Assembly (NCBI GenBank): GCA_016780605.1
Contig: JADHLS010000042.1
Span: forward strand, 1-14,098
From: Reyranella sp.
GTDB lineage: Bacteria > Pseudomonadota > Alphaproteobacteria > Reyranellales > Reyranellaceae
DNA: 14,098 nt
Direction of reading: 5' to 3'
The stretch's first letter is position 1, and every line of letters begins with the position of its first letter. This document shows positions 1-6,989 of the stretch, in pieces. Under the pieces are notes generated by a model. It was not told the DNA's origin, ran no database searches, and was given only the letters and a program-made list of their open reading frames with translations. Position numbers and translations under genes: made by a program.

Positions 1-948
1 CGTCACGCGGATGGTGGCGAGCGAGGCGGCATTGTTGGGCACGTGCGGCGCCACGATGCATTTGACGCCGAAGCTGGTATAGGCCTCGGTGTAGCAAAGC
101 GGCACGTTGATGCCGAGCTGCACCACGCCGGGCGAGCCCGCGAAGTCGACGTCGATGCCGTCCGGCCCGATGGTGAGCTTGGCCTTGATCTCCATCGACT
201 TGCCGTTGATGCCGTCGACCGTCATCGAATTGTGGTAAGTGCCGTGCGGCAGGCGGTTGATGGCAGCGAGACTGGCCTCGCGCGAGTGGTCGAGGATGTG
301 CTTGGCGAGATCGTCGAGATGCTCAAGCCCGAACTCGTCCATCATGGCGACCAGGCGCTTGCCGCCGACCTCGTTGCTGGAGATCTCCGAGTAGATGTCG
401 CCGATCACCTGCACCGGCTCGCGCACGTTGGCGGCGATGATGTCGATCAGCCACTGGTTCATCTCGCCGCGATCGACGATCTTGGTGATCGGGAGGTAGA
501 GCCCCTCCTCGTAGACCTGCTGCGCCGCGCCCATGATGCCGCGGCCGCCGATATCGACCACGTGCAGCGTGCAGGCGAACAGGCCGACTGCCGTGCCGCG
601 CCGGAAGGTCGGCGTCACGATGACGATGTCGTTGAGATGGCCTGTGCCCTGCCAGGGATCGTTGACGATGAAGGCGTCGCCCTCGTTCATCTTGGCGAGC
701 GGCACCTTGTCGAGCACGTAGCCCACGCTCATCGCCATCGAGTTGACGTGGCCCGGCGTGCCGGTGACGGCCTGGGCAAGCATGCGTCCCTTTGTGTCGT
801 AGACACCGGCCGACAGGTCGCCCGCCTCGCGCGTCGCCGTGCCGAACGCCGTGCGCACCAGGGTCTGTGCCTGCTCCTCGACGACCGAGATCAGGCGGTT
901 CCACATCACCTGGTATTCGATGCGGCTCAGCGGATGGTTGGCTCTCAT
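1..948 (-). CDS. hyuB: Hydantoinase/oxoprolinase family protein, HyuB-type subunit (partial, C-terminus off the left edge)
   Basis: The first 316 codons of a HyuB-type subunit (hydantoinase B/oxoprolinase family) are present and the frame stays open to the left edge. The family's usual length is about 520-580 residues, so roughly 40% is missing. Visible family signatures are TGTPGHVNSM (about residues 62-71), NDPWQGTGHLND (96-107, matching the family's NDPYxGGTHLPD) and HVVDIGG (129-135, matching HHADxGG). The protein would act in the cytoplasm with HyuA. Characterised members of the family carry out ATP-dependent hydrolysis of cyclic amides (N-methylhydantoin, 5-oxoproline, caprolactam) or ATP-dependent carboxylation of ketones (acetone/acetophenone carboxylase). 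The exact substrate cannot be read from the sequence. The ATG at 948 overlaps the hyuA stop in an ATGA junction, indicating translational coupling. The second His of the usual HHAD motif is Val here. Confidence 0.9.
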   Translation of the reverse strand, partial: MRANHPLSRIEYQVMWNRLISVVEEQAQTLVRTAFGTATREAGDLSAGVYDTKGRMLAQAVTGTPGHVNSMAMSVGYVLDKVPLAKMNEGDAFIVNDPWQGTGHLNDIVIVTPTFRRGTAVGLFACTLHVVDIGGRGIMGAAQQVYEEGLYLPITKIVDRGEMNQWLIDIIAANVREPVQVIGDIYSEISSNEVGGKRLVAMMDEFGLEHLDDLAKHILDHSREASLAAINRLPHGTYHNSMTVDGINGKSMEIKAKLTIGPDGIDVDFAGSPGVVQLGINVPLCYTEAYTSFGVKCIVAPHVPNNAASLATIRVT

Positions 949-3074
949 TGGGCGGCCTCCTGCAGGACGGCGGACTTGGCGGTGAGACGGATGGCCCCCG
1001 ACGGATCGAGGGTGGCAACGAAGCCGGAGGTGACGATGGTCGTGGTCTCGTCCTCGGCGATGACGGCGGGACCTTGCAAGGTCTGGCCGGGCGTCAGACT
1101 GCTGCGCTGGTAGACGGGCACCGACGTGTAGTCGCGCAGCATCGGGTCGAAGAGATTGCGGGTCTCATCGGAGCGCGGAGCTCCAGCTCCGCTCATGAGC
1201 GGACCTGGAGGTCCGCGCTCCGCTAGACGCCCCGGCGCCGGCGTCTCCGCCTTCAGGATCCAGCCGGTGACCTCAACGTCGACGCCGGGCACGACGCGGC
1301 TGAACAGCGCGCGGTACCCCGCCTCGAAGCGGCGGCGCAGCTCGGCGACCGAGGCCGCCGTGAATGGCCCGTCGGGCAACGGCACCAGGATCTCATGGCC
1401 CTGCCCGGCATAGCGCATGTCGGCGCTGCGGCTGATCGTGATCTTGGCGTCCGGCGCGGCGCCGAGCTTCACGACCTCGGTCGCCTCCTTCTCCATCTCG
1501 GCGAACATGGCGTTGACCGAGGCGGCATCGAAGCTGCCCAGCCGCACGAAGCGGCTGCGCACCACCTCGAAGGCGATCGGCGCACGCAGGAAGCCGACGG
1601 CCGAGCCGACGCCGGCGCTGGCCGGGATCAGCACGTCGGCGATGCCGAGCTTCTCGGCGAGCCGCGCGGCATGCAGGGGCGCGCCGCCGCCGAAGGCGAT
1701 CAGTGTGCGACCTTCGAGCTCGGCGCCGCGTTCGACAGCATGCACGCGCGCGGCGTTGGCCATGTTCTCCTCGACCACCTCGGAGATTCCGAAGGCCGCC
1801 ATCGTGGTGTCGAGCTCGAGTGGTGCGCCGACATGGGCATCGACGGCGCCACGGCTCAGCCCGGCATCGAGCGTGATCGAGCCGCCGGCGAAGCGGTCGG
1901 GATCGATGCGTCCCAGCACGACATTGGCGTCGGTGACGGCTGGCCGCACACCGCCGAGGCGATAGCAGGCCGGGCCGGGATCGGAGCCGGCGCTCTCGGG
2001 GCCCACGGTGATGCGCTTCATCTCGTCGACACCGGCCAGCGAGCCGCCGCCGGCGCCGATCTCGACCATCTCGATCACCGGGATGCGCACCGGCAGGCCG
2101 CTGCCCTTCATGAAGCGGTAGCGGCGATCGACCTCGAAGCTGCGCGAGGCCATGGGCCTGCCGTTGTCGATGATGCAGATCTTGGCCGTGGTGCCGCCCA
2201 TGTCGAAGGAGAGGATGCGGTCGATGCCGAAGCGCTCGGCGATCCAGGTCGACAGGATGACTCCGCCCGCCGGTCCCGATTCAACGAGCCGGATCGGGAA
2301 GAGCGCCGCCGTCTCCAGGGTCGTCAGCCCGCCGCCCGAGGTCATCAGCAGCACCGGGCAACCGAAGCCCGCCGCGGCGATGCGCTTGCGCAGGTTCTCG
2401 AGGTAACGCGCCATCAGGGGCTGCACATAGGCGTTGGCGCAGGTCGTCGAGAAGCGCTCGTACTCGCGCACCTCCGGGCAGACCTCGCTGGACAGCGAGA
2501 TGCGCACGCCGGGCAGCGCCGCCGCCAGGATCTCGCCGGCGCGCCGCTCATGCGCGGGATTGGCGTAGCTGTGCAGGAAGCCGACGGCGATCGCCTCGAC
2601 CTGGGCCTTGAGTGTCGCGGCGAGCTCGGCCACCGCCTTCTCGTCGAGCGCCAGCCGCACCGTGCCCTTGGCGTCGACGCGCTCCGGCACGGTGAAGCGC
2701 AAGGTGCGCGGCACCAGGGGCTCGGGTTTCTCGATGAAGATGTCGTACTGCTCGAAACGGTTCTCCTGCGCCATCTCGATGGAATCGCGGAAGCCCTTGG
2801 TGGTGACCAGCGCCGTCCGGGCGCCCTTGCGCTCAATGATGGCGTTGGTGGCGAGCGTCGTGCCGTGAACGATCAGGCCGACGGCGGACGGCGCCATCTT
2901 CGCGAGCTGCAGCGCGCGCAGCATGCCGTCGAGCACGCCGTCCTCGGGGGCGGTCTTGGTCGTGAGCACCTTGGCGGAGTAGCGTGCGTCGGGCGTCTCC
3001 AGCACGACGTCGGTGAAGGTCCCGCCGATGTCCACCGCAAGGCGGATGGCTTCAGGCGTAGTGGCAGGCGGCAT
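945..3074 (-). CDS. hyuA: Hydantoinase/oxoprolinase family protein, HyuA-type ATP-binding subunit
   Basis: A 709-residue HyuA-type subunit of the ASKHA ATPase fold, predicted to phosphorylate or activate the substrate before HyuB acts. The N-terminal phosphate-binding motif DIGGTFTDV lies at 15-23, the second DMGGTTAK at 291-298, and FGGGAPLHAARLAEKLGI at 461-478; this is the usual Hydant_A_N, Hydantoinase_A, C-terminal order. The length fits the family. The frame is open upstream to 3320, but the ATG at 3074 is chosen because homology begins a few residues after it and a GGAGAAGGA Shine-Dalgarno lies at 3079-3087. The start overlaps the end of the upstream ATPase gene by 23 bp; the stop overlaps hyuB by 4 bp. 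Residues about 618-635 are encoded by a 54-bp near-perfect palindrome and look like an extra Gly/Pro-rich loop in a variable inter-domain segment. Whether the product is a hydantoinase, oxoprolinase, lactamase or ketone carboxylase is not resolved. Confidence 0.92.
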   Translation of the reverse strand: MPPATTPEAIRLAVDIGGTFTDVVLETPDARYSAKVLTTKTAPEDGVLDGMLRALQLAKMAPSAVGLIVHGTTLATNAIIERKGARTALVTTKGFRDSIEMAQENRFEQYDIFIEKPEPLVPRTLRFTVPERVDAKGTVRLALDEKAVAELAATLKAQVEAIAVGFLHSYANPAHERRAGEILAAALPGVRISLSSEVCPEVREYERFSTTCANAYVQPLMARYLENLRKRIAAAGFGCPVLLMTSGGGLTTLETAALFPIRLVESGPAGGVILSTWIAERFGIDRILSFDMGGTTAKICIIDNGRPMASRSFEVDRRYRFMKGSGLPVRIPVIEMVEIGAGGGSLAGVDEMKRITVGPESAGSDPGPACYRLGGVRPAVTDANVVLGRIDPDRFAGGSITLDAGLSRGAVDAHVGAPLELDTTMAAFGISEVVEENMANAARVHAVERGAELEGRTLIAFGGGAPLHAARLAEKLGIADVLIPASAGVGSAVGFLRAPIAFEVVRSRFVRLGSFDAASVNAMFAEMEKEATEVVKLGAAPDAKITISRSADMRYAGQGHEILVPLPDGPFTAASVAELRRRFEAGYRALFSRVVPGVDVEVTGWILKAETPAPGRLAERGPPGPLMSGAGAPRSDETRNLFDPMLRDYTSVPVYQRSSLTPGQTLQGPAVIAEDETTTIVTSGFVATLDPSGAIRLTAKSAVLQEAAQ
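1169..1222. repeat. 54-bp palindromic element inserted in frame in hyuA
   Basis: The whole 54 bp is self-complementary apart from two mismatched pairs (1180/1211 and 1187/1204), with TCATGA at the centre. Inside it are two perfect 18-bp units, GCGGAGCTCCAGCTCCGC (1175-1192) and GCGGACCTGGAGGTCCGC (1199-1216), each with 8-bp arms and a 2-bp centre. The length is divisible by three and the hyuA frame reads through, giving ERGPPGPLMSGAGAPRS. The architecture and the outer GGAGCGCG/CGCGCTCC ends match the intergenic element at 6894-6978, so this is called a member of a dispersed palindromic repeat family. Membership in a genome-wide family is an inference from two copies. Confidence 0.8.
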
Positions 3075-3990
3075 GATGTCCTTCTCCAACGGAACGCAGC
3101 AGGGGCTCCTCGCTGCGGCAGCGGTCGGTTGCGGCCGGGCAGCGCGAGCAGAAACGGCAGCCCGACGACAGGTCGGTCGTGAGCTCGCCCTTGATCGGCG
3201 GCGCGCCGCGCTTGTGGGTCGGATCGGTCGAGGGCAAGGCCGCAAACAGCGCCTTGGTGTAGGGATGGCGGGGATCCCGCCACAGCGTCGCGTGCGAGGC
3301 GCTCTCGACGATGCGGCCAAGATACATAACCAGCACGCGGTCGGCGAAATAGCGCACGACCGACAGATCGTGGGAGATGAACAGGTACGACAGGCCGAGA
3401 TCGCGCTTGAGGTCGACCAGCAGGTTGAGGATCTGCGCCTGGATCGACACGTCGAGCGCCGACACCGGCTCGTCGCACACGATCAGCGCCGGCCTCAGCA
3501 CCAGTGCGCGGGCGATGCCGATGCGCTGGCGCTGGCCGCCGGAGAACTCGTGCGGATAGCGGTCGAGGGCATCGGCCGGCAGGCCCACCCGTTCGACGAT
3601 CTCGGTCATGCGCCGGCGGCGCTCGGCCCGGTCGCCCTGGCGGTGCACCTTGAGCGCCGTGTCGAGCACGGTGCGGATGGTCTGGCGCGGATTGAGCGAG
3701 CCGAACGGATCCTGGAAGATCATCTGCATGCGCCGGCGATGTTGGGCCATGGCCCCATCGCCGAGGCGGGTGATGTCGGCGCCGTCGAGCACGATCGCAC
3801 CTTCGACCGACGGCACCAGGCGCAGTACGGTCTTGCCGAGCGTGCTCTTGCCGCAGCCCGATTCACCCACCAGGCCCACCGTCTCACCCCGCCCGACCTC
3901 GAAGGAGACGCCATCGACCGCGCGCAGCACCTGCTTGCCGACGGCGTAGCGCGTATGGAGGTCGCGCACCGAAAGCAGCGGCTCAGCCAT
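3052..3990 (-). CDS. Peptide/nickel-type ABC transporter ATP-binding protein (DppF/OppF-like)
   Basis: A 312-residue ATPase, the second nucleotide-binding subunit of the importer, on the cytoplasmic face of the membrane. Walker A GESGCGKS is at 42-49, Q-loop in IFQDP (91-95), signature FSGGQRQR at 149-156, Walker B LIVCDE at 169-174, and the H-loop His at 207. The C-terminal extension typical of the oligopeptide subfamily follows, with ordered cysteines at 278, 281, 284, 291 and 309. The ATG at 3990 overlaps the end of the other ATPase gene (stop at 3983) by 8 bp, and the last 23 bp overlap the start of hyuA, so the three genes are probably translationally coupled. Substrate specificity is not set by this subunit; peptide, nickel, glutathione and opine importers share this family. 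Confidence 0.95.
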   Translation of the reverse strand: MAEPLLSVRDLHTRYAVGKQVLRAVDGVSFEVGRGETVGLVGESGCGKSTLGKTVLRLVPSVEGAIVLDGADITRLGDGAMAQHRRRMQMIFQDPFGSLNPRQTIRTVLDTALKVHRQGDRAERRRRMTEIVERVGLPADALDRYPHEFSGGQRQRIGIARALVLRPALIVCDEPVSALDVSIQAQILNLLVDLKRDLGLSYLFISHDLSVVRYFADRVLVMYLGRIVESASHATLWRDPRHPYTKALFAALPSTDPTHKRGAPPIKGELTTDLSSGCRFCSRCPAATDRCRSEEPLLRSVGEGHHAACHYA

Positions 3991-4972
3991 GGCGCGCCGC
4001 CTCCAATGTCACAGCTTGTAACGATACGGGGCAGGCCACGCGGCGCCCGGCCTCGAACGCCAGCAAGGATGGCGGCACGACCCGGCACGACGTCTCGACC
4101 ATCGGACAGCGCGGCGCGAACGGGCAGCCCGCTTCGCCGGCTGCCGAGCCGACGCTCCCCGGGATCTCGCTCAGGCGACTCGCCGAATAGTGTTCGTCGG
4201 CGTCGACATCGACGCGCGCGCCCAGAAGCCCGCGCGAATAGGGGTGCATCGGTTGGGCGAAGAATGGCCGGATGGCGGCCTGCTCAACGATGCGCCCGGC
4301 ATACATGACGTTGATGCGATCGGCCCACTGCGCCACGACGCCAAGATCATGGGTGATCAGCAGCACGGCCATAGACAGGCGCCGCCTGAGGTCGTCGAGC
4401 AGGTCGAGGACCTGCGCCTGGGTCGTGACGTCGAGCGCCGTGGTCGGCTCGTCGGCGATCAGGAGCTTGGGACCGCAGGCCACCGCCATGGCGATCATGA
4501 CGCGCTGGCGCATGCCGCCGCTGAGATTATGCGGATAGTCATCGATTCGGCGATGGGCATCGGGGATGCTCACCAGGTCGAGCAGCTCGATGCAGCGGGC
4601 GCGCGCGGTGCGGCGCGAGACCTTCTCGTGGCGGCGGATCACCTCGCCGATCTGCGTGCCGATCGACAGCACCGGATTAAGCGAGGTCATCGGCTCCTGC
4701 TGGATCAGCGAGATCTTCTTGCCGCGCACCTCGCGCATCTCGGCAGGCGACGCCGCCATGAGGTCGGCACCGTCGAGCAGGATACGGCCTGTGACCACCC
4801 GGGCGTTGGGTGGCAGCAGGCGCATCATCGAGAAGGCCGTCACCGACTTTCCGCAACCCGATTCGCCCACCAGCGCCAGGGTCTCGCCGGGCTCGATGGC
4901 GAAGCTCACCTCGCGCACCGCAACATGCCCCGGGAAGGCGACAGTGAGGTTCTCGACCGCCAATAAGCTCAT
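3983..4972 (-). CDS. Peptide/nickel-type ABC transporter ATP-binding protein (DppD/OppD-like)
   Basis: A 329-residue ATPase, the first of the paired nucleotide-binding subunits. Walker A GESGCGKS is at 36-43, Q-loop in IQQEPM (90-95), signature LSGGMRQR at 150-157, Walker B LLIADE at 170-175, and the H-loop His at 208. The C-terminal oligopeptide-transporter tail contains [14 protein letters not shown], with cysteines at 283, 289, 296 and a fourth at 314; this ordered Cys set recurs in the OppD/OppF subfamily. The ATG at 4972 starts 10 bp after the upstream permease stop, without an obvious strong Shine-Dalgarno, so coupling to the permease is likely. Full length for the family. Confidence 0.95.
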   Translation of the reverse strand: MSLLAVENLTVAFPGHVAVREVSFAIEPGETLALVGESGCGKSVTAFSMMRLLPPNARVVTGRILLDGADLMAASPAEMREVRGKKISLIQQEPMTSLNPVLSIGTQIGEVIRRHEKVSRRTARARCIELLDLVSIPDAHRRIDDYPHNLSGGMRQRVMIAMAVACGPKLLIADEPTTALDVTTQAQVLDLLDDLRRRLSMAVLLITHDLGVVAQWADRINVMYAGRIVEQAAIRPFFAQPMHPYSRGLLGARVDVDADEHYSASRLSEIPGSVGSAAGEAGCPFAPRCPMVETSCRVVPPSLLAFEAGRRVACPVSLQAVTLEAARHG

Positions 4973-4982
4973 GAGGGCAAAC

Positions 4983-5897
4983 TCATGGCTCGGATCTCGG
5001 GTTCAGGATCTCGTTCAGCCCGTCGCCCACCAGGTTGAGCGACAGCACCGCGGCGGCGATCGCCACACCCGGCAGCGCGGTCAGGAACCAGGCGGTGCGC
5101 AGCAGATCGCGGCCGGCGCCGATCATGCCGCCCCAGCTCACCAGGTTGGGATCGCGCATGTTGAGGAACGAAAGACCCGCCTCGGTGAGGATGGCGTTGG
5201 CGATCATGACCGAGGCCGCGACGATCACCGGCGGCAGGGCGTTGGGCAGGATCTCCTGGGCGATGATGCGCAGGTTGGAGTAGCCGAGGCTGCGCGCCGC
5301 CATCACGAAGTCGGCCTCGCGCAAGGAGCGGAACTGGGCGCGCACCAGGCGGGCCACGGTCGGCCACGAGGCGATGCCGATCGCAAGCGCGATGGTCTGC
5401 ATGGTGGGCTCGCCGATCGCCACGATCACCACGACCAGCAGGAAGGTGGGCGTGGTCTGGAACAGCTCGACGACGCGCATCAAGAGCGTGTCGATCCAGC
5501 CGCCGAAGAAACCGGCAGCGGCACCCACCACCATGCCGATGGCAAGCCCGATGGCAGCGGCCGACAGGCCGACCAGCAGCGAGGCGCGCGCACCATGAAC
5601 CAGGCCCGCCAGCACGTCGCGGCCGAGCGAATCGGTGCCGAGCGGGAATTCGGCATTCTCGCCCGGCCACAGCACGGGAGGCCCGACCATGTCGAGCGGG
5701 TCGCCGGGAAACAGCACGTCGGCGAACAGCGCGAGCAGCACGAAGAAGGAGAGGATGATCACGCCGGCCACGAAGGTCGGGTTGCGCAGGAAGGCGCGCA
5801 GCCGCCTGCCCTTGCGTGGCGCGGCCGCACGGTTGCCCACATCGGCCAGCTTGGCGTCGGCCAGCTTGTCGGCGAGCTTCTCGGCCTGCACGCTCAT
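4983..5897 (-). CDS. ABC transporter permease (DppC/OppC-like)
   Basis: A 304-residue inner-membrane permease of the BPD-transport type. The first transmembrane helix is at about 40-63, followed by the periplasmic FPLGTDSLGRDVL signature (84-96) typical of DppC, helices around 105-131 and 150-175, and the ATPase-contacting EAA loop (DFVMAARSLG...ILPNALPP, 197-223). The N-terminal cytoplasmic tail contains a short Lys-Leu-Ala-Asp repetition (residues 7-19). The ATG at 5897 is preferred because it forms a TGATG junction with the stop of the upstream permease. A GTG immediately before it (5900) would add one residue and cannot be excluded. It should form the translocation pore as a heterodimer with the product of the preceding gene. 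Confidence 0.95.
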   Translation of the reverse strand: MSVQAEKLADKLADAKLADVGNRAAAPRKGRRLRAFLRNPTFVAGVIILSFFVLLALFADVLFPGDPLDMVGPPVLWPGENAEFPLGTDSLGRDVLAGLVHGARASLLVGLSAAAIGLAIGMVVGAAAGFFGGWIDTLLMRVVELFQTTPTFLLVVVIVAIGEPTMQTIALAIGIASWPTVARLVRAQFRSLREADFVMAARSLGYSNLRIIAQEILPNALPPVIVAASVMIANAILTEAGLSFLNMRDPNLVSWGGMIGAGRDLLRTAWFLTALPGVAIAAAVLSLNLVGDGLNEILNPRSEP

Positions 5898-6883
5898 CAC
5901 GCCGCCCCGATGCGCGGATCGAGCCAGGCATGCAGCAGGTCGATCAGCACATTGGCGATGATGACCAGCAGCGAGGACAGCAGCAGCACCCCCAGCAGGA
6001 CGGAGAAGTCGCGCGCCAGCACCGCCTCCAGCGCCAAACGGCCCATGCCTGGCCAGCCGAACAGGGTCTCGACCACCACGGCGCCACCCAGCAGGTTGCC
6101 GAGATGCATGCCGGCCACGGTGGTGACCGGGATCAAGGCGTTGCGCAGCGCATGGCGCAGCTGGATGAAGAACGGGTGCAGGCCCTTGGCCTGGGCGGTG
6201 CGCATGAAGTCCTGGCGCTGCACCTCCAGCATCGAGGCGCGCACCAAGCGGGCGTAGACCGCGATGAAGAACGAGGCGAGCGCCAGCGCGGGCAGAATCA
6301 AGTGCTTCGCCCGATCAGCCACGAACGCCCAGCCCGTGAGGCTGGCGCCGACCGTCATGCTGCCGTCGCTGGGCAGCCATCCGAGCTTCACCGAGAACAG
6401 CACGATTGCCATCAGCCCGACCCAGAAGCCGGGCATGGAATAGAACAGCAGGACGACGACCGAGAGCGCGCGGTCGGGCCAGCGGCCGGCCCACGCCGCC
6501 ATCACCGAGCCGACGACGATGCCGAGAACCAGCGCAAGCGACAGCGCCGTCACCATCAGCAGCACGGTGCCAGGCAGGCGCGTCATGATCATGTCGAGGA
6601 CCGACATGTTGTAGCGCGGCGAGAAGCCGAGATCGAACTGGGCGAGATGGCTGAGGAAATTGACCAGCTGGGTCAGCACCGGCTGGTCGAGGCCGAAACG
6701 CTGGCGCAGCGCCGCCATGGTCTCGGCCGTGGCCACGCCCGATTCCGAGGCGATGACGTCGGCCGCGTCTCCCGGCATCAGCTGCAGCAGCAGGAAGTCG
6801 AGCACGATGATGCCGAGCACCGTCGGCAACGCATGGATTGCCGTGCGCTTCAGCGTCGCCGCAATGCGCCGGCCCATCCTCAT
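5897..6883 (-). CDS. ABC transporter permease (DppB/OppB-like)
   Basis: A 328-residue inner-membrane permease, the DppB-type partner of the next gene. The N-terminal helix (about 15-35) is followed by the LMPGD motif (35-39) and the periplasmic FGLDQPVLTQ segment (63-72), both typical of the DppB/OppB family. Five further hydrophobic segments follow, with the EAA-type cytoplasmic loop at about 225-252 (DFMRTAQAKGL...LRNALIP) and FGWPGMGRL at 275-283. ATG at 6883 is the most upstream start; ATG at 6877 is an alternative. No strong Shine-Dalgarno is visible, since a large palindrome occupies the sequence upstream (6894-6978). The stop overlaps the next permease by one base (TGATG). Confidence 0.94.
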   Translation of the reverse strand: MRMGRRIAATLKRTAIHALPTVLGIIVLDFLLLQLMPGDAADVIASESGVATAETMAALRQRFGLDQPVLTQLVNFLSHLAQFDLGFSPRYNMSVLDMIMTRLPGTVLLMVTALSLALVLGIVVGSVMAAWAGRWPDRALSVVVLLFYSMPGFWVGLMAIVLFSVKLGWLPSDGSMTVGASLTGWAFVADRAKHLILPALALASFFIAVYARLVRASMLEVQRQDFMRTAQAKGLHPFFIQLRHALRNALIPVTTVAGMHLGNLLGGAVVVETLFGWPGMGRLALEAVLARDFSVLLGVLLLSSLLVIIANVLIDLLHAWLDPRIGAA

Positions 6884-6893
6884 GGGTCACTCA

Positions 6894-6978
6894 TTGCCGG
6901 GAGCGCGCCACTCTAGTGGCGCGTCTTCGTCTAATTCGACATCGTATGAGCGCCACCGGAGTGGCGCGCTCCCGGCAA
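6894..6978. repeat. Intergenic palindromic element between SBP and permease genes
   Basis: Outer arms are a perfect 19-bp inverted repeat: TTGCCGGGAGCGCGCCACT (6894-6912) and its complement (6960-6978). Each end also folds on itself into an 18-bp unit with 8-bp arms and a 2-bp centre: GCGCCACTCTAGTGGCGC (6905-6922, perfect) and GCGCCACCGGAGTGGCGC (6950-6967, one mismatch), separated by 27 bp. No T-run follows on the leftward transcript, so it does not look like an intrinsic terminator. It fills most of the gap between the SBP stop (6990) and the permease start (6883). REP-type elements in this position (malE-malF in E. coli) stabilise the upstream SBP mRNA; a similar role here is inference. 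Architecture and end sequence match the element inside hyuA. Confidence 0.85.
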
Positions 6979-6989
6979 AGAATCTCTCG

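Noticed and set aside
1395..3182. Long open frame of 595 codons on the plus strand opposite hyuA
   Set aside because: It mirrors the high-GC codon pattern of hyuA, is rich in His, Asp, Gly and Arg with no recognisable domain, and hyuA has strong family motifs. The same applies to plus-strand frames at 43-1113, 3013-4308, 4190-4966, 4566-6257, 5816-6916 and 6660-8543, and to minus-strand frames at 9657-11096, 11087-12286, 12283-12660 and 13097-14086.
3075..3320. N-terminal extension of hyuA to 3320
   Set aside because: The 82 extra residues are Arg/Ala/Pro-rich shadow sequence lying over the ATPase gene; the ATG at 3074 has a good ribosome site and matches the family start.
6894..6978. Intrinsic transcription terminator after the SBP gene
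   Set aside because: The stem is strong, but no T-run follows on either strand, and downstream permease genes in the same orientation need the transcript. Partial attenuation remains possible.
6894..6978. Insertion-sequence terminal repeats or a CRISPR array
   Set aside because: There is no transposase, no flanking target duplication I can see, and no regularly spaced direct repeats with unique spacers anywhere in the window.
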